Position numbers and translations under genes: made by a program. From NCBI RefSeq assembly GCF_963422355.1, contig NC_085102.1, positions 5,936,294 to 6,000,293 of the forward strand: a stretch of DNA of 64,000 nt, in the 5' to 3' direction. This document shows positions 1-12,319 of the stretch, piece after piece (the first letter of the stretch is position 1; the number at the start of each line of letters is the position of its first letter). Origin of the DNA: Corticium candelabrum. Taxonomy: Eukaryota > Porifera > Homoscleromorpha > Homosclerophorida > Plakinidae. The notes beneath the pieces are model-generated. The model saw nothing but the letters and a program-made list of their open reading frames with translations. It did not search any database and was not told the origin of the DNA.

Positions 1-36
1 ACAATTTCATGAACAAATATGACATACTTATGTATT

Positions 37-126
<90 letters not shown>

Positions 127-515
127 GTTCAATAACAATGTAGAATTGACATTAATTGACAAACCAATCTCCATTTGAACTTCAAGTCTTCCTGGTCTTA
201 GCAAAGCTTCATCTATAAGATCCCTCCTATTAGTCATTCCTACACAACTACAAGTAAACCACATGGTACAGTCAATACAAAGAATGCAACACAACCAACC
301 AATCACTAAAATGTTGTTCAGCTGTTCAACACCATCGACCTAAATGAACAACGTGTTAGAAATACCTTAGCTTACAACTAAAATTTTCACAATCCAAACA
401 TGCTACCAAAATTTGAGTAGCCAACGGATAAACTACAATAGCGCACACACGCACGCACGCACGCGTGCACACACACACGTACACAAACAAACACACACAC
501 ACACACACATGTATA

Positions 516-546
<31 letters not shown>

Positions 547-571
547 GCGCACACACACACACACACACGTG

Positions 572-609
<38 letters not shown>

Positions 610-2216
610 GTCCCCATAAATGTAGCATTTGTCATTTCATTCAACTCACCTTTGCTAACAATTGGTTGACAACAGTATCATGAACTCCTGCACTGCCAGT
701 CTACACAAATAGTTACATCGTTCTCTCTCTATTACATATACAAATACAATTTTCTTACAATAGATCCTCGTTGTTTACAAATTGCATCTATTTCATCAAA
801 AATTATGATATGAAGTCCACTGTTAGCACCAGCTCGTTTCTGCTCATCCTCAGCAGCAGCAAATAGTCGTCTTTAAATAAACAAACAATAAATGAGATTC
901 AATTACTAAACATACAAATTAATATCAACATTCAATTAAAGAGTCACGTAATCAATGCTTAATAACACAAACATAAATGTTAATAAACAACAAACAAATG
1001 TAAGAGTCAGTCAGCAGATATTGATGCACAAAGAACGTGATATAATTGACCTGATGTTTGCCTCTGACTCTCCAACATATTTATTCAAGATCTCTACAAT
1101 AGAACATACATCACACAATGAACATAACCACAACTTAAATAATCATTATCTCTATATCTAAACCATTGATTTGGTATTGACAGACAGATAGACAGACAAA
1201 CAAACCCCCCACAGACAGACAGACAGACAGACAGAATCAAGTTTATTGTCAACAATCTTCACTACTACAAACAGTTATTGTTAAAATGAAATGTTCTACT
1301 TGTAGTCCGAGACTATTGCTAATGAGTAAAACACTGAATGTCTCTATCTACTCCCAAAACACTGTCATCTCCTAATGAGCGCACAGAAAGCCTTGACAGC
1401 TTCCGCAAAATCACTCTGCTGTTGCATTTTTGAAGAGTAATAGACAGTCTTTTCCTCCAGAAGGTTTTAAACTCTACCGACAGACAGACAGACAGACAGA
1501 CTATTTTATTGTTACAGATCCTCTACTTGTACACATCCTAAACTTCTATAATGAACCAGTCTTTCACAGCGAAATACTTAAAAACATTAGTGGACTTGGA
1601 TCTGTACATTAAAGTCAGACAGACAGACAGACAGGCAGATAGGCAGACAGATAGACAGACAAACAGGCAGACAGGCAAACAGGCAGACAAACAGACAGAC
1701 ATCACATTTTGTCTATCTTTAATTATTGACACTCTTGAAAATCTACTCCATGTAATACAAAATGCCCTGCACGTAACATTTGCATACTTGCATAAATAGT
1801 AACTGAATACATTTTGAAGCCAATTGCACAGAGATCAGCATTGCATGACCACCTGGCCGTTAGCCAAGCCATTTTATATTTACATCAACAGTTGTCCATC
1901 AAACTTTGGCGTTATAATTCCAAGCTGGTTTTAGAGAGACTAGCATTGGACCATCGGGTTACTTTGAGATAGTTGAATTGGAGTTGGCGTTGGAGAATAA
2001 AAATAATATAAAATTTATATCAACATACTGTATAGTCAGTCGATGGTAACTTTTATTTGGTACAACACGTGTACACTACACTACTGCATGTTGCACTCAG
2101 GGGGTTCTCAACCGCCATACACTTCTCTTGTAACTCTCCTGTACTGTCACATAAACTCACCTGTCAAACACCTAAGCCACTAATAACGCTCATACATCTG
2201 GATACATATAAAGCCA

Positions 2217-2297
<81 letters not shown>

Positions 2298-4493
2298 CAG
2301 AGTAAACTCTCGAACGGTGTGGCAAAGAGAGGCGATTGAACTGTCTTTCGTCTGCTCTTCTACCCTGGCTCAGTCTGTGGCCATTCGTGATGTATAAATT
2401 TGGACGTCTGCATGCAAACAGACAGGCACACAGTCACGTAAACCTTTGTAGTAAACTGTAACACTGTAAGACACTGACAATAACAGAGATCGTGCACACC
2501 TGGGCCGTTGACTATTTCTGGTGTTCTTGCATTCAACATGGTCCCGATCTGTCTAGCCATCAGAGTCTTGCCTGTTCCAGGAGGACCAAATAGTAGAATT
2601 CCCTTCACATGCTTCACACCTACCAAACGTACACAACACTCATACGCTTACACAAATCATTCACTAAACGACAAACGCATCACAGAATGTATAAAATACA
2701 AGGACTCAACACTCATAATGTCACATGCTGTTTCATAGACCACACATATATTGAGTGGCTAGCATACTTGTCCATGTCTACAACCTCTCTGATAATTATC
2801 TCCATTAAAAAGTGTTTGTCTACTTGATGATGTCTGCCTCCTCTCTGTGTGTCACTTTGAATCATATTCTTCATTTGTGTTCATTCTATGCAATACCATA
2901 TTTCTTTGATTAAACGCCGCCCTCAAATAAATGACGCTCTCGAGTAAACGCCACCATCATTTAAACGCCACAGCTGAGAGTATAGACAATATATAAACGC
3001 CACCCTCAAATAAACGCCGCATTTCAATAAATTCCATTTATTGCTAGTCTATGACTTCTTCGGAGACATACATGAGGCAAGCGTTTCTAGACTACCCGGC
3101 TACTGTTTCACCACATGACATCTCAAAGTGTGAAATGCTTACCAGTATGGTAAGTCTTGTTCTCTTGAAAAGATATCAAACCTACAGCATGTACGTGTAC
3201 ACGTGCACTCAGAGCTCAGACAGAGAACATTTAGCTAATAAACGCTGCCCTCAAATAAATGCCGTCCTCATTTAAACGCCACAGTTGGAACGCTAACTAA
3301 AAATAAAAGCCACAGCGTTTAATCAAAGAAATACGGTACTCTCTCTTCCTGTAAGTTGCCAGTCTCCTAATTCACCCAACCCCAGGGCCCTACTCTATAC
3401 AGTCTACACTACAATGTGTATATACCATACCCATTTGCTCAACAATTTCAGGCGGAAACACACGAGACGCAAATGCTCTCCTAAAAATAGCTGAAAACTC
3501 CTACAGACGAATAAATTGTACGACACAACATTAGATCAGATAAAAAATTGGATCGAGCATTTAAAACCTTGTCTAATCCCCCAATGCCCATTTTCTGGAA
3601 ATCCCATTCTGGATTGATCAACGACATCTTGGCCTGCTCACTGCAATGTAAACATTCCAGTCAATTACATACTGAAAAGTATAGAAAGCAAACAAAGCTG
3701 AAAGACAAGCAAACAAGCTGGTAGTTGCTCACACAGACAACATACAAACAGACTATAAACTTTCTGACCAACCCCTTTGCTTTCCCGGTGAGAACCAGAG
3801 GAGAGTTCTAAGTACAAAACATAAACAATACATTACGACATGAAACAATTCCATACACATAATAATCTCAAGCCGCTCACATCTGCTCTTTCGAAGAGAA
3901 TTCGACTATTTGGCATAATGACTCCTTGTTGAGCAGCCTGACAAACACACAACAAAGCTACATCAATCACTGGCAATCACAAACTTTGTATGATAATGCT
4001 ATTCCCAACATTTATGGCAATACAGCTAAATGTTTTTGTCCATTCGGCTTGTCTATTGTAAACAAGTATCTCTCTGCGAGATTGTAATCGTTTAATTTGC
4101 CAACAATGTGGCACAGTCTCACGTAGCCAGACCCTCTCCACCATATTTATGATGGCAGAGAGGGTCTGGCTAACTGGCACACATAAAGTGGTCGGCAACA
4201 TAATATCAGTACTGACATCTAAACATACAACTACTTACCTGTGATGACTTTCCACTAACTCCCTTCAATACAGCAACATCAGCAACTGCAGATATTGAAA
4301 AGAATGTAATGAATTTATGATACAACAACATACAGTATTGTGCGAGAGGCATCACACCTTCAAGAGATTTGACTTTAGCACTGAGAAGTTTTGTTTCACC
4401 AAACTTGTAATAAAGCTGTCACATGCATTATATGTTAGAACGTGAAAACATACACAATATATGTCTACATGCTCATTCACACATGCGCACAGG

Positions 4494-4582
<89 letters not shown>

Positions 4583-5311
4583 AGAGAAAATGAACAAACA
4601 AACAAACAAACAACTAAACAAAACGTCAACATGTAGCTAGCAGTACATAACATACATTTTGGTTCACAGTGATCCCAAGACCATTAAACTGAGTTGTAAA
4701 GTCCGTAGCCATGTCATCAGTATTGTACGAGTCTTGTACACCACCCCTACTCCAACAAACAAACAACATTGCACATCTCTCCACGAGCTAACATCATAAA
4801 CATCACACAACCTTGGTTTTGTGAGATAATCGAGCTCCAACACCAGAGAGCTGATCAGGTAGTTGTTAGAGAAGTTAAAGTTAGCCACTGCCATCAGAAT
4901 CAATAAACAATAAGTACAAACATCCAAGAAGCTAGACTACCTTCCACCTCTTCCCCTATAGTTACATTAGTCCATTTTCTCTAAACAACAAAAGCAATAT
5001 AAAATGCAAGAATGAGATTACTTTCTACTTAGACAAACATTACAATTCGCAAACGATGTGAAAGGTGAAAACGTTAGGTTACTATTCATGTCATAGTAAA
5101 ACATCCACACTGAAACGTCAATCTATGGCAATGAGCAACTGGGCAGTAGCATAACATCATATAAGTGTGACCGATAAATAAGCTACGATTTGTAGAGTTT
5201 ATGGAAACAATTTCATGTAAAAATACTACTTTTCTTTGTTTTCAACAATTTATGGATGCTTACAACTTGCAGCAGCCCCTACAATTCGAGATGTGACAAT
5301 GTTAGTGGTGG

Positions 5312-5359
<48 letters not shown>

Positions 5360-5744
5360 AATATATGTATTGGACAGACAGACAGACAGACAGACAGATA
5401 CAAAACAACCTATTTTACTCCTTTAAAACAATATTAATTAATTAAAAGTGGTCCACTGGATAACGTATCCGTCAACACGTGAAAAAATCACCTGCACAAG
5501 GCTAAGCCCAATGCTGCCTTTGGCAATATTAGGACTCCTCTTCAACGTGAAGAGAAACTGTTCGTGTCCGTGTCTCGTCGCCATTTGTACATATCTGATG
5601 ATGAATGCACGCTAGTCCATGCAATTGAGTCTCAATGAAACGAAGATTGCCCTACCTCTGGTCTTCGTTCGGAAAGTCATCCGGATGTGCAAAAGCACAG
5701 TTCGTTAGCGAAAGATCGTCAGACGGACTTCTCGTTACTTTCAT
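1..5744 (-). CDS. NSF: N-ethylmaleimide-sensitive factor (vesicle-fusing AAA ATPase), 5' part
   Basis: NSF is the hexameric AAA+ ATPase that takes apart SNARE complexes after membrane fusion. Sixteen exons join in phase and code about 379 residues: 5656-5744, 5492-5594, 4941-4980, 4812-4887, 4656-4746, 4358-4415, 4239-4285, 3881-3937, 3568-3633, 3431-3500, 2500-2619, 1051-1093, 759-870, 650-700, 300-339, 165-239. The N domain opens with SLTNCA. The D1 ATPase shows Walker A GPPGTGKT, then [11 protein letters not shown], Walker B IIIFDEID, and [17 protein letters not shown] near the left edge. The rest of D1 and all of D2 lie beyond position 1. The start is the ATG at 5744, 17 codons or fewer before the conserved SLTNCA. 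Introns hold several microsatellites and a TIR element (2894-3338). Family identity is very secure; the boundary between exons 8 and 9 is a little short compared with vertebrate NSF. Confidence 0.95.
38..122. repeat. (TG)n microsatellite
   Basis: About 42 uninterrupted TG units directly downstream of an NSF exon, in the intron that runs off the left edge. Confidence 0.98.
441..609. repeat. Compound (AC)n/(CG)n microsatellite
   Basis: AC runs broken by short ACGC and CGCG blocks, in the NSF intron between exons 300-339 and 650-700. Alternating purine-pyrimidine tracts like this can adopt Z-DNA. Confidence 0.95.
1180..1702. repeat. Three (CAGA)n tetranucleotide arrays in an NSF intron
   Basis: CAGA/GACA arrays at about 1180-1236, 1480-1502 and 1614-1702; the last is interrupted by CAGG and CAAA variants. 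The sense strand of NSF reads (TCTG)n. Apart from these arrays no coding signal is visible in the intron between 1093 and 2500. Confidence 0.95.
2219..2296. repeat. (GT)39 microsatellite
   Basis: Uninterrupted GT run in an NSF intron, a little over 200 bp from the Walker A exon. Confidence 0.98.
2894..3338. mobile_element. 445-bp non-autonomous DNA transposon with TIRs and internal TAAACGCC repeats
   Basis: The ends are inverted copies of about 22 bp: CCATATTTCTTTGATTAAAC at the left, and its near-perfect complement ending at CGG on the right (one mismatch in the first 22). Each end is flanked by TA, as expected of a TA target duplication. The interior holds at least eight copies of a short unit close to AAACGCCNCCCTCAAAT, crowded next to both ends and facing inward. 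No transposase is present. It lies in the NSF intron between exons 2500-2619 and 3431-3500. Confidence 0.8.
4113..4172. repeat. Short hairpin (foldback) element in an NSF intron
   Basis: Arms TAGCCAGACCCTCTCC (4124) and its complement (4158-4172) flank a 17-bp loop. The left flank, CAGTCTCACGTAGCCAGAC, also occurs at the end of the hairpin at 63741-63820, so the two look like one small MITE family. Confidence 0.55.
4498..4580. repeat. (AC)n microsatellite
   Basis: About 41 AC units in an NSF intron, followed by a short (CAAA)n tract. Confidence 0.98.
5311..5400. repeat. (CAGA)n microsatellite, two blocks
   Basis: Two blocks of CAGA separated by about 18 bp in an NSF intron; the sense strand reads (TCTG)n. 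Confidence 0.97.
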
Positions 5745-6507
5745 TTTGTCGAGTCAATGATACGGGATCCTGAGACAAAGCACGTGACAAACGTGATTAC
5801 GTCATCACTGCTGTCAGCATAGATAACTGCAAGACCCTAGTGGGTGCGCTACAAAGCGTCATGAACATAGCAAAATTTGATACATGTACCTGCATGTACC
5901 TTACCTCAGTAAATCACAAACTGCAGCATCAAAAGACGACAATCAATGAAAGCTACTTCAAAAGTTGGATTACTCAATAGAGCGCATTAAATATTGACGC
6001 TCACAAAATCATTGTCAGAAAAACTGTCTTTGTTACCAATTATACAAATCAAGCAATTGGCACATCTAAATCTTATGTACATACATACTGCATAGTATAA
6101 ATTGATATCAGCAGTTAGTGATATGATACAGTGCTCTGAAGTTTAGTCTATAAATACAACTCAAACCGGCTCATTAATAAGTTAACCAACACGTGTGATA
6201 ATTCTATGAATGAACAATCAGTTTTCATGCAACTCCTCATTGAACAAATGTCATCGATAACGATCAGTCGTCTCATGCCAGGTTTTCATCAAGACTGATG
6301 GGCGTCTAAAAGCACACGCTGTAAATCATCTTTCACAAGTCAGATTGTTTGTATGTCTATCAGTGTTGCCAGTCTTGCATGCTAGCATACCTGTCTGTCT
6401 AACATTTTGTTAGTACGACTACCTGCAATCTGTCTGTCTGCCCATTTCATATCCACAGGCATTCAGTAGGATGTCTACTACTTACTGAACTGCTCAAGTA
6501 CATTTTG
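5745..6507. other. Intergenic stretch between NSF start and MAP3K stop
   Basis: It holds the presumed NSF promoter (right next to 5744) and the 3' UTR of the MAP3K gene. A CACGTGA E-box-like site lies at about 5781. Scattered TCTGTCTG words occur near 6390-6440. No further gene is seen. Confidence 0.6.
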
Positions 6508-9500
6508 TCATGCAACAGCAATCCTGCTGGCAATTCTAGTACATGTGTGCACATAGTCCGTCCACCACCCATAAAAACGTGCAAGTCTCCTTGCCACTCT
6601 GTCCATTTGCTGACTAGACAATTCACCAGCAGTCTGCCTAAGATGATAGTCATCCCTTACACTGGCATCCCTTACACTGACATTCCTTACCCATTTATGC
6701 CACCCTATTTGTCTGTCTGTTCTGAACAATCCACAAATCTGTCTGCCTGCCTATTTGCCTGCTGCTATCTCAGCTTTTCCATCTGTCCAGTCTGTACGTT
6801 GCTTAGCTAACAAAGTTATACTTGCTACCTACCTGGAATCCACTATCATGTTCACCATTCCATACTCCATGAAACGTCATTGCCTTGACTTTCATCTCAA
6901 CCTCCCAAGCTAAAGACCTCTCTGGAAGAACCGAAACTGGAGCAGAACGTACGACCAGCTCATCTTCATTCTCTTCGTCTTCATCTTCCTCATCATAATC
7001 CTCGTCATCAACCTCATTACCATCACTGCTGCTATGGGGCTCAAATGCACGAGACACTGCAGGATCAGTAGAGTAACTTGAATCATTACCATCAGTCTGT
7101 TCAATAGATCCTCTTTTCAACACACTATTCTGCCCAGCTATTTGAATTTCATTATGAACTTGAGCTGTTACCAACTGAGCATGCCCAGGAAATGGTAATA
7201 CATCACACGCACGATCAGCTATTGCACTTTGGTGACTGTTGCTTCTGACCAAATGTGAGTTGCAGGTACTTGTCAGTCCTGGTTCTTGCTCAATGGGAAA
7301 GGCATGATGTGAAGAGCTGTGCATGACTGAACGGTGGGTTTCCTCCATCTCTGATATCTCTGAGTGTCGACGCTTCGCGATACAAACAAAGCAACGGGAA
7401 CTGCTATTGTTTCCACAAGAACAGCGACGAACAGGTGAAGCCCCACCAAGTGAAGATGACAAGCTGGAATTTGTAGACAGCTGCTGACAAAGCAGCTTTG
7501 ATTGCCGAGATGTCTGGCCACAATTTGATTCCACAGCCTCTCTGGCATCCAATACAGAAAGGCAGCTGACAACAGGAGGACTATCAGGACTAGAACAATA
7601 AACAATAGCTACATCCAACATACACAGAACACAAGAATAAAAAGAACAACCACATACATAAATATAGACAACAGCAACGAGCAGTGAACACAGACATGAC
7701 AAACACAAATGTGCATGTAGCATACACACACTAGAAAACTACACATGAAACATGCCAACATGTTTACCATTGTCCAGCCTGTTTAGCTGCTCTTCTCATT
7801 CCTTTCCCTGACTTTGTCCCTCTCCGTTTAGTGCGAGATGAACTCTCTGAAAATTGTAGTCGTTTCTCTCGTCTATAAACATGTTAATGCAATGTTACTG
7901 CACATTCAGTGAACTAGCAAATTGTCTATTAACCACTTTGTACTTCAATCTATCTGCATGTCATATTGTGATATGAAAAATTACAAGTATTTCACTTACG
8001 TGTCCAATTCCCTTTGCTTCGATTCTAGCTGTTCCATGCAAAGAGTCAATTCATCATACAATTTGGTAGTGGTGCTTAGCTTCTTCTCATACAATGCACG
8101 GACATCTTGCACTTGCCTGTCAATACAGACACATGTGTAAATGTCACTTCTATTCAGATCACATGACATATAACACTTCCCACAAACAAATAGATGCCAC
8201 CAAAGAAATAAGCAAACCAAACAACAATGCCAGAGTACAAACATAATTTAATCAATACAAATGCCAAAAAATACAGAAACCTCTGGATTAATTAACAAAG
8301 TAACCAATACACAATTTATTCAACATTAAAATAAATATCTAGCTAGTATAGCAAACTACACATCATTACAAACCCACCTAAGTTCCTCCTCTCTTCTTCT
8401 AACCAACTCTTCATCAAGCCTCTGTAAGTGTGTCCCATCTGCCTTCATTTTTACAAACTGTGCTCTGATCTCTTCACGCCATGACACCTGACATACAAAA
8501 TACATAAGCAAACAACGATCAAACTTGCAAAATGCTCTTAGATTTATATATACCTGAGACTTGAAGTATGAATCTTCCGGAATAGAAAGAAAATTTTCAG
8601 CAGCAATTTCAAGATGCATAATAATTTGTCGTGAAGTTGGACGATTCTTTGCCTTTCGTTGCCTAAAACACACACATCATTAGAAAAACAACCACAGCTG
8701 ATAAATCAAAACTACTATGCAAGTACAGCCAATCCAGTTACATATACAGGTATTACACTGCACTATAAAAAGTGCTAACAAAACACAATGTACACACTAG
8801 CCTGACTGCATCTGTCTAATCATCCACGACAAACCCATAGACCCTTCTGATGGGGCAACTCAAGACCCATCAAGACTATTGCAACTATCCAATCCTGTGG
8901 CTAGAGTAACACGTAAAACAACACCTCAAATCAGAGACCCATCAAATAAGGTCAAGCTTGTGGCATGCAACCAGCTGAAGGTGACCTCGCCCTGTGGAGT
9001 AAGGCCTGTTTTCAGTTACTGCCCACACACCAAAGCAAGTAAGGAGGCCTGACATCCTATGATGTATTTAACATACAACATCTAATTGCAACAAAAATTA
9101 GAATATCCTATAGGAGTGCAATTAGATATTTTATGTCAAGTAGGTACTTAAATCAATTGGACTATTTAATGCCTAATTGGTAGCACTACTACCAGCTCTT
9201 TGGCCTATTAGGCTAACACTTGTCTACCTCCCTATGAGTCTAACAAGGCAACAGTCATCTCCCAGATCAACCTCCCAAAACGTAGAGCTGCTCATTTCAA
9301 GGTCCAAAATATACAGCTGGTTATTTGGTTTCCACTGGCAACAGGGAGCCCACATGCAGGCATAAAACATACACAGTGAATACAATCCAGCATACATACC
9401 AACACTGTCTGAGTAAAATTTGCAATCCTTCCGGACAAGTTGATGGAACAGGCAAATGAAGGCTTTCACTACCGACGCCCCATATGATGGCAGAAGACTC

Positions 9501-11969
9501 CACACCCTGCAAGACATACCACACACCATCCTCATCATGTTTGGCAACAATGATCATTTACTACAATGACTCAGATCTTTTACTAACAGTTGCATGTACA
9601 AGCATGACAGCCAGTTCATAGTAACTTACCTAACCAGCATCTGTCAAGCATAATGTCTTTGTATACCCTTAATTAAACTACAACAGAACTTCAACTCTTG
9701 GCTTTGTCCCTGTCTACCTCACCTTGCATTGTTACCATACTATACAACTACATCCGAACACTGTAGTCACAAGTCATTCTTCTACCCTGAAACTAGCCTA
9801 ATAACTATTATGTATTACAGTATATTAATTGCAAATTGCAAGACTAATTACATAAAACAAACACCTACTTTGTAGGGCACTTCACATGTCAACAGCTCCC
9901 ACAGTAAAACACCAAATGACCTGTAGATAACATAACAAGTCAGACAACAAAGATAGATAATACACATAATTGAATGAAAATAACGAATCTCTCAATACAT
10001 TAGCTTACTGTGTAGTGCATCTCTCAACACATTAGTACAGACTACTGTATCTACTAACAGAATGCATCTCCCAGTGCATTTAAACTGCTGACTGGAAGAC
10101 TGTATCTCTTAATACATTCAATCAATTCATCAACAAAACAAACTTTAAAGTTTAGAGAATTCTTGTTTCTTCCACCCGATTGCAATCGATATACAGCTAA
10201 AATGTTTCTATACAAACTTCATATCTGTATTACTCGAGCAAACACTTGACATACCAAATGTCCACCTTCTCTGAGCAGAGTTCATTACGTATCACTTCTG
10301 GAGCCATCCAACTCACAGTACCAGCAAATGTCATTCTGGTACTCTTCTCCCCCAGCTCTCGAGCTGTGCCAAAGTCAGAGATCTTCAGAACATCACCAGC
10401 AGCAATAAGAACACTAGAATATAATACATCTTTGTTGAAATTCTCATTAGTGTTTACCATTTTGTTGTCTCTAAATGATCGTGAATCCTTTGTTAAGCAT
10501 TCAGTGACAATTCTACGAATTATATTGCTATTTCATACAATCAAATGTCTATTTAGTTATATAGCAGCACATAATATACTCTTATCTTGTCTACAACAGC
10601 GTCAACTAGTCTGTCTAAATAATTGTTCAACAGACTTTCGTTATTCATATCATTTATCATTTATGCTAAATCCCCAAATAGCTTTACAGTTAGCAACATA
10701 CAGTTAGCAACATACAGTTAGCAACATACAGTTAGCAACATACAGTCAGAGATCATCTTACTTTGGTGATTTGAGATCACGATGGATGATCTTCTTAGTA
10801 TGAAGATAATGCATCCCATGAGCTATTTGCCTAGCCCAATCATTAACAACCGTTGGAGGTAGTTCTCTGTCTGATCGCAAAGCATCATACAGCTGGCCTT
10901 CTGAGCAATACTCCATTACAACACAATAACAAGGAGACTGTGTGCACACTCCCCTAGAATATAGTCTTACAATATAACAAAGACATGGTTTGTGCTGTGC
11001 TGTATGTGTATTGTGTATGCGTAAATGCGATGCACACAGTTAAGCAAACAATCAGACAGATAAGCAAAGTTAGTGAGGTACAAGTAGACTGTGTAGGGGT
11101 AAGCAGCAGACATTCCCATATCCATCGCCATCTTGAAGAGCAAGATCAAGGATGACGCACACTTGTTGCATGCTTGGGTGCCACAATCAAACAGAAATGG
11201 TAATAGCATGGCCATCTATAGTATCCCAAAGTCTCGAGTATGCATTGGCTTCAATATCATATATTATGACACTAGTGACCCCAGACCCAGAAACAGCTTG
11301 AAGTGCTTGATCCAAAACAAGGAACGAGGTCATTCTAAATTAATTTTTTTTGAAAAATCTTTCACACTGCGTTTGACTGCCTCTGCCAACAGGTGCCTAC
11401 GCAGAACGCGGTATGATACTATACAGGACAAAAACCACACTGTAACAAGAACTTGGCCACAGCGCTTGGCCCAAGATGGCAGCAAATCCGATACAGTGTA
11501 CTGTACTGTAGCCACTGTACAGTAATGTACAAGCTGTACAAGGAACGCCCACTGCCTGCATCGAATCACGTGAGCTGCACAAAGATCCTCACGTAAATGC
11601 GACGATATTAGGATGCTGTAGCTTGCGCAAATGTCGAATATCCGTCTCCTTCTCATGACGAACTTTCTTGACGGCGACCTCTTGTCCTTTGTAGACACCG
11701 AGGAATACGACGCCTTGCGAGCCACTTCCCAACCATTTCAGTTCCTTGATGTCCTCGAACTTGATATTCCAATCATCGTCTTCCATTTCGCCTTTAGACG
11801 AACGGTACAGAAAGGCAAAGAAGGGCTGGAAACAGTTGTACAGTCCGCCGATTAGAGACCTCTGACTCTGTTGACTTTCTGCGTCTCCTGACGCACTATT
11901 CAACGCGATCGATCTCATTTCGCATAACTCAGGAGCGTCTTGAGAGATCATGCCGTCGTTGTCGGTCAT
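6508..11969 (-). CDS. MAP3K12/13: Dual leucine-zipper-bearing MAP kinase kinase kinase (DLK/LZK family)
   Basis: A Ser/Thr kinase upstream of JNK/p38; in other animals DLK controls axon injury responses and synapse growth. Eleven exons join in phase to 736 residues: 11593-11969, 10762-10953, 10255-10413, 9869-9920, 9400-9506, 8554-8662, 8378-8487, 8000-8116, 7768-7872, 6833-7589, 6508-6633. The kinase begins near residue 70 with GSGSQG and VAVKK, then [33 protein letters not shown] and the DLK-type [11 protein letters not shown] leucine-zipper/coiled-coil segment follows (RALYEKKL to ESKQRELD), then a basic stretch. The C-terminal region is long, Ser-rich and acidic (a Glu/Asp run near 6960-7010). 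The N terminus keeps the [10 protein letters not shown] motif. The last exon ([15 protein letters not shown]) fits phase but rests on that alone. One ancestral gene seems to stand for both vertebrate paralogues. Confidence 0.93.
10686..10744. repeat. 14-bp tandem repeat
   Basis: Unit ACAGTTAGCAACAT, about four copies, in the MAP3K intron just after the second exon. Confidence 0.95.
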
Positions 11970-12319
11970 TTTAGCACGCGGTGAAACACTGTACGAGATG
12001 TCCTAGAACGCTGAGGTCAGCTTATACGGGACTTGCCGCGTGACGTCATGCACGTGACCACTAAATTAAGACAAGTGAAGGTTTAGTATAACTACTATAG
12101 CTCCAAATTCAGTATTGTAGTGGTATTGGTACTGTATGCTTTCCAATAAGTAAAATTCTAAGGATACAGGTTGTAACAACGTTAATATTTGTCTATTAAC
12201 ATTAGCTAACCATAGGCATATCGACAGCAACAAATTTATACTCAAAAAGTGTAGTGTAAATATGAATACAAGGTACATCAAATCATCAGTCCTTCTAAGA
12301 ACTGCCTTGCTACTTCCTT
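11970..12319. other. Intergenic: MAP3K promoter side and collagen 3' UTR
   Basis: A GC-richer 70-bp stretch next to the MAP3K start (CGCGTGACGTCATGCACGTG at about 12036) contains a TGACGTCA CRE/AP-1-like palindrome and a CACGTG E-box. The rest is AT-rich. No gene is seen. Confidence 0.6.
12036..12056. promoter_or_regulatory. CRE-like TGACGTCA and E-box CACGTG upstream of the MAP3K start
   Basis: The palindromes TGACGTCA and CACGTG lie about 70-90 bp upstream of the ATG at 11969. CREB/ATF and bHLH factors bind such sites in animals. Position and sequence are the only evidence. Confidence 0.4.

Noticed and set aside
441-609. Long His/Thr or Val/Cys ORFs over the AC/GT tracts here and at 4498, 19729, 21597, 53029, 55038, 57411, 58196 and 60732
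   Set aside because: They are translations of dinucleotide and tetranucleotide microsatellites, with no start context and no conservation.
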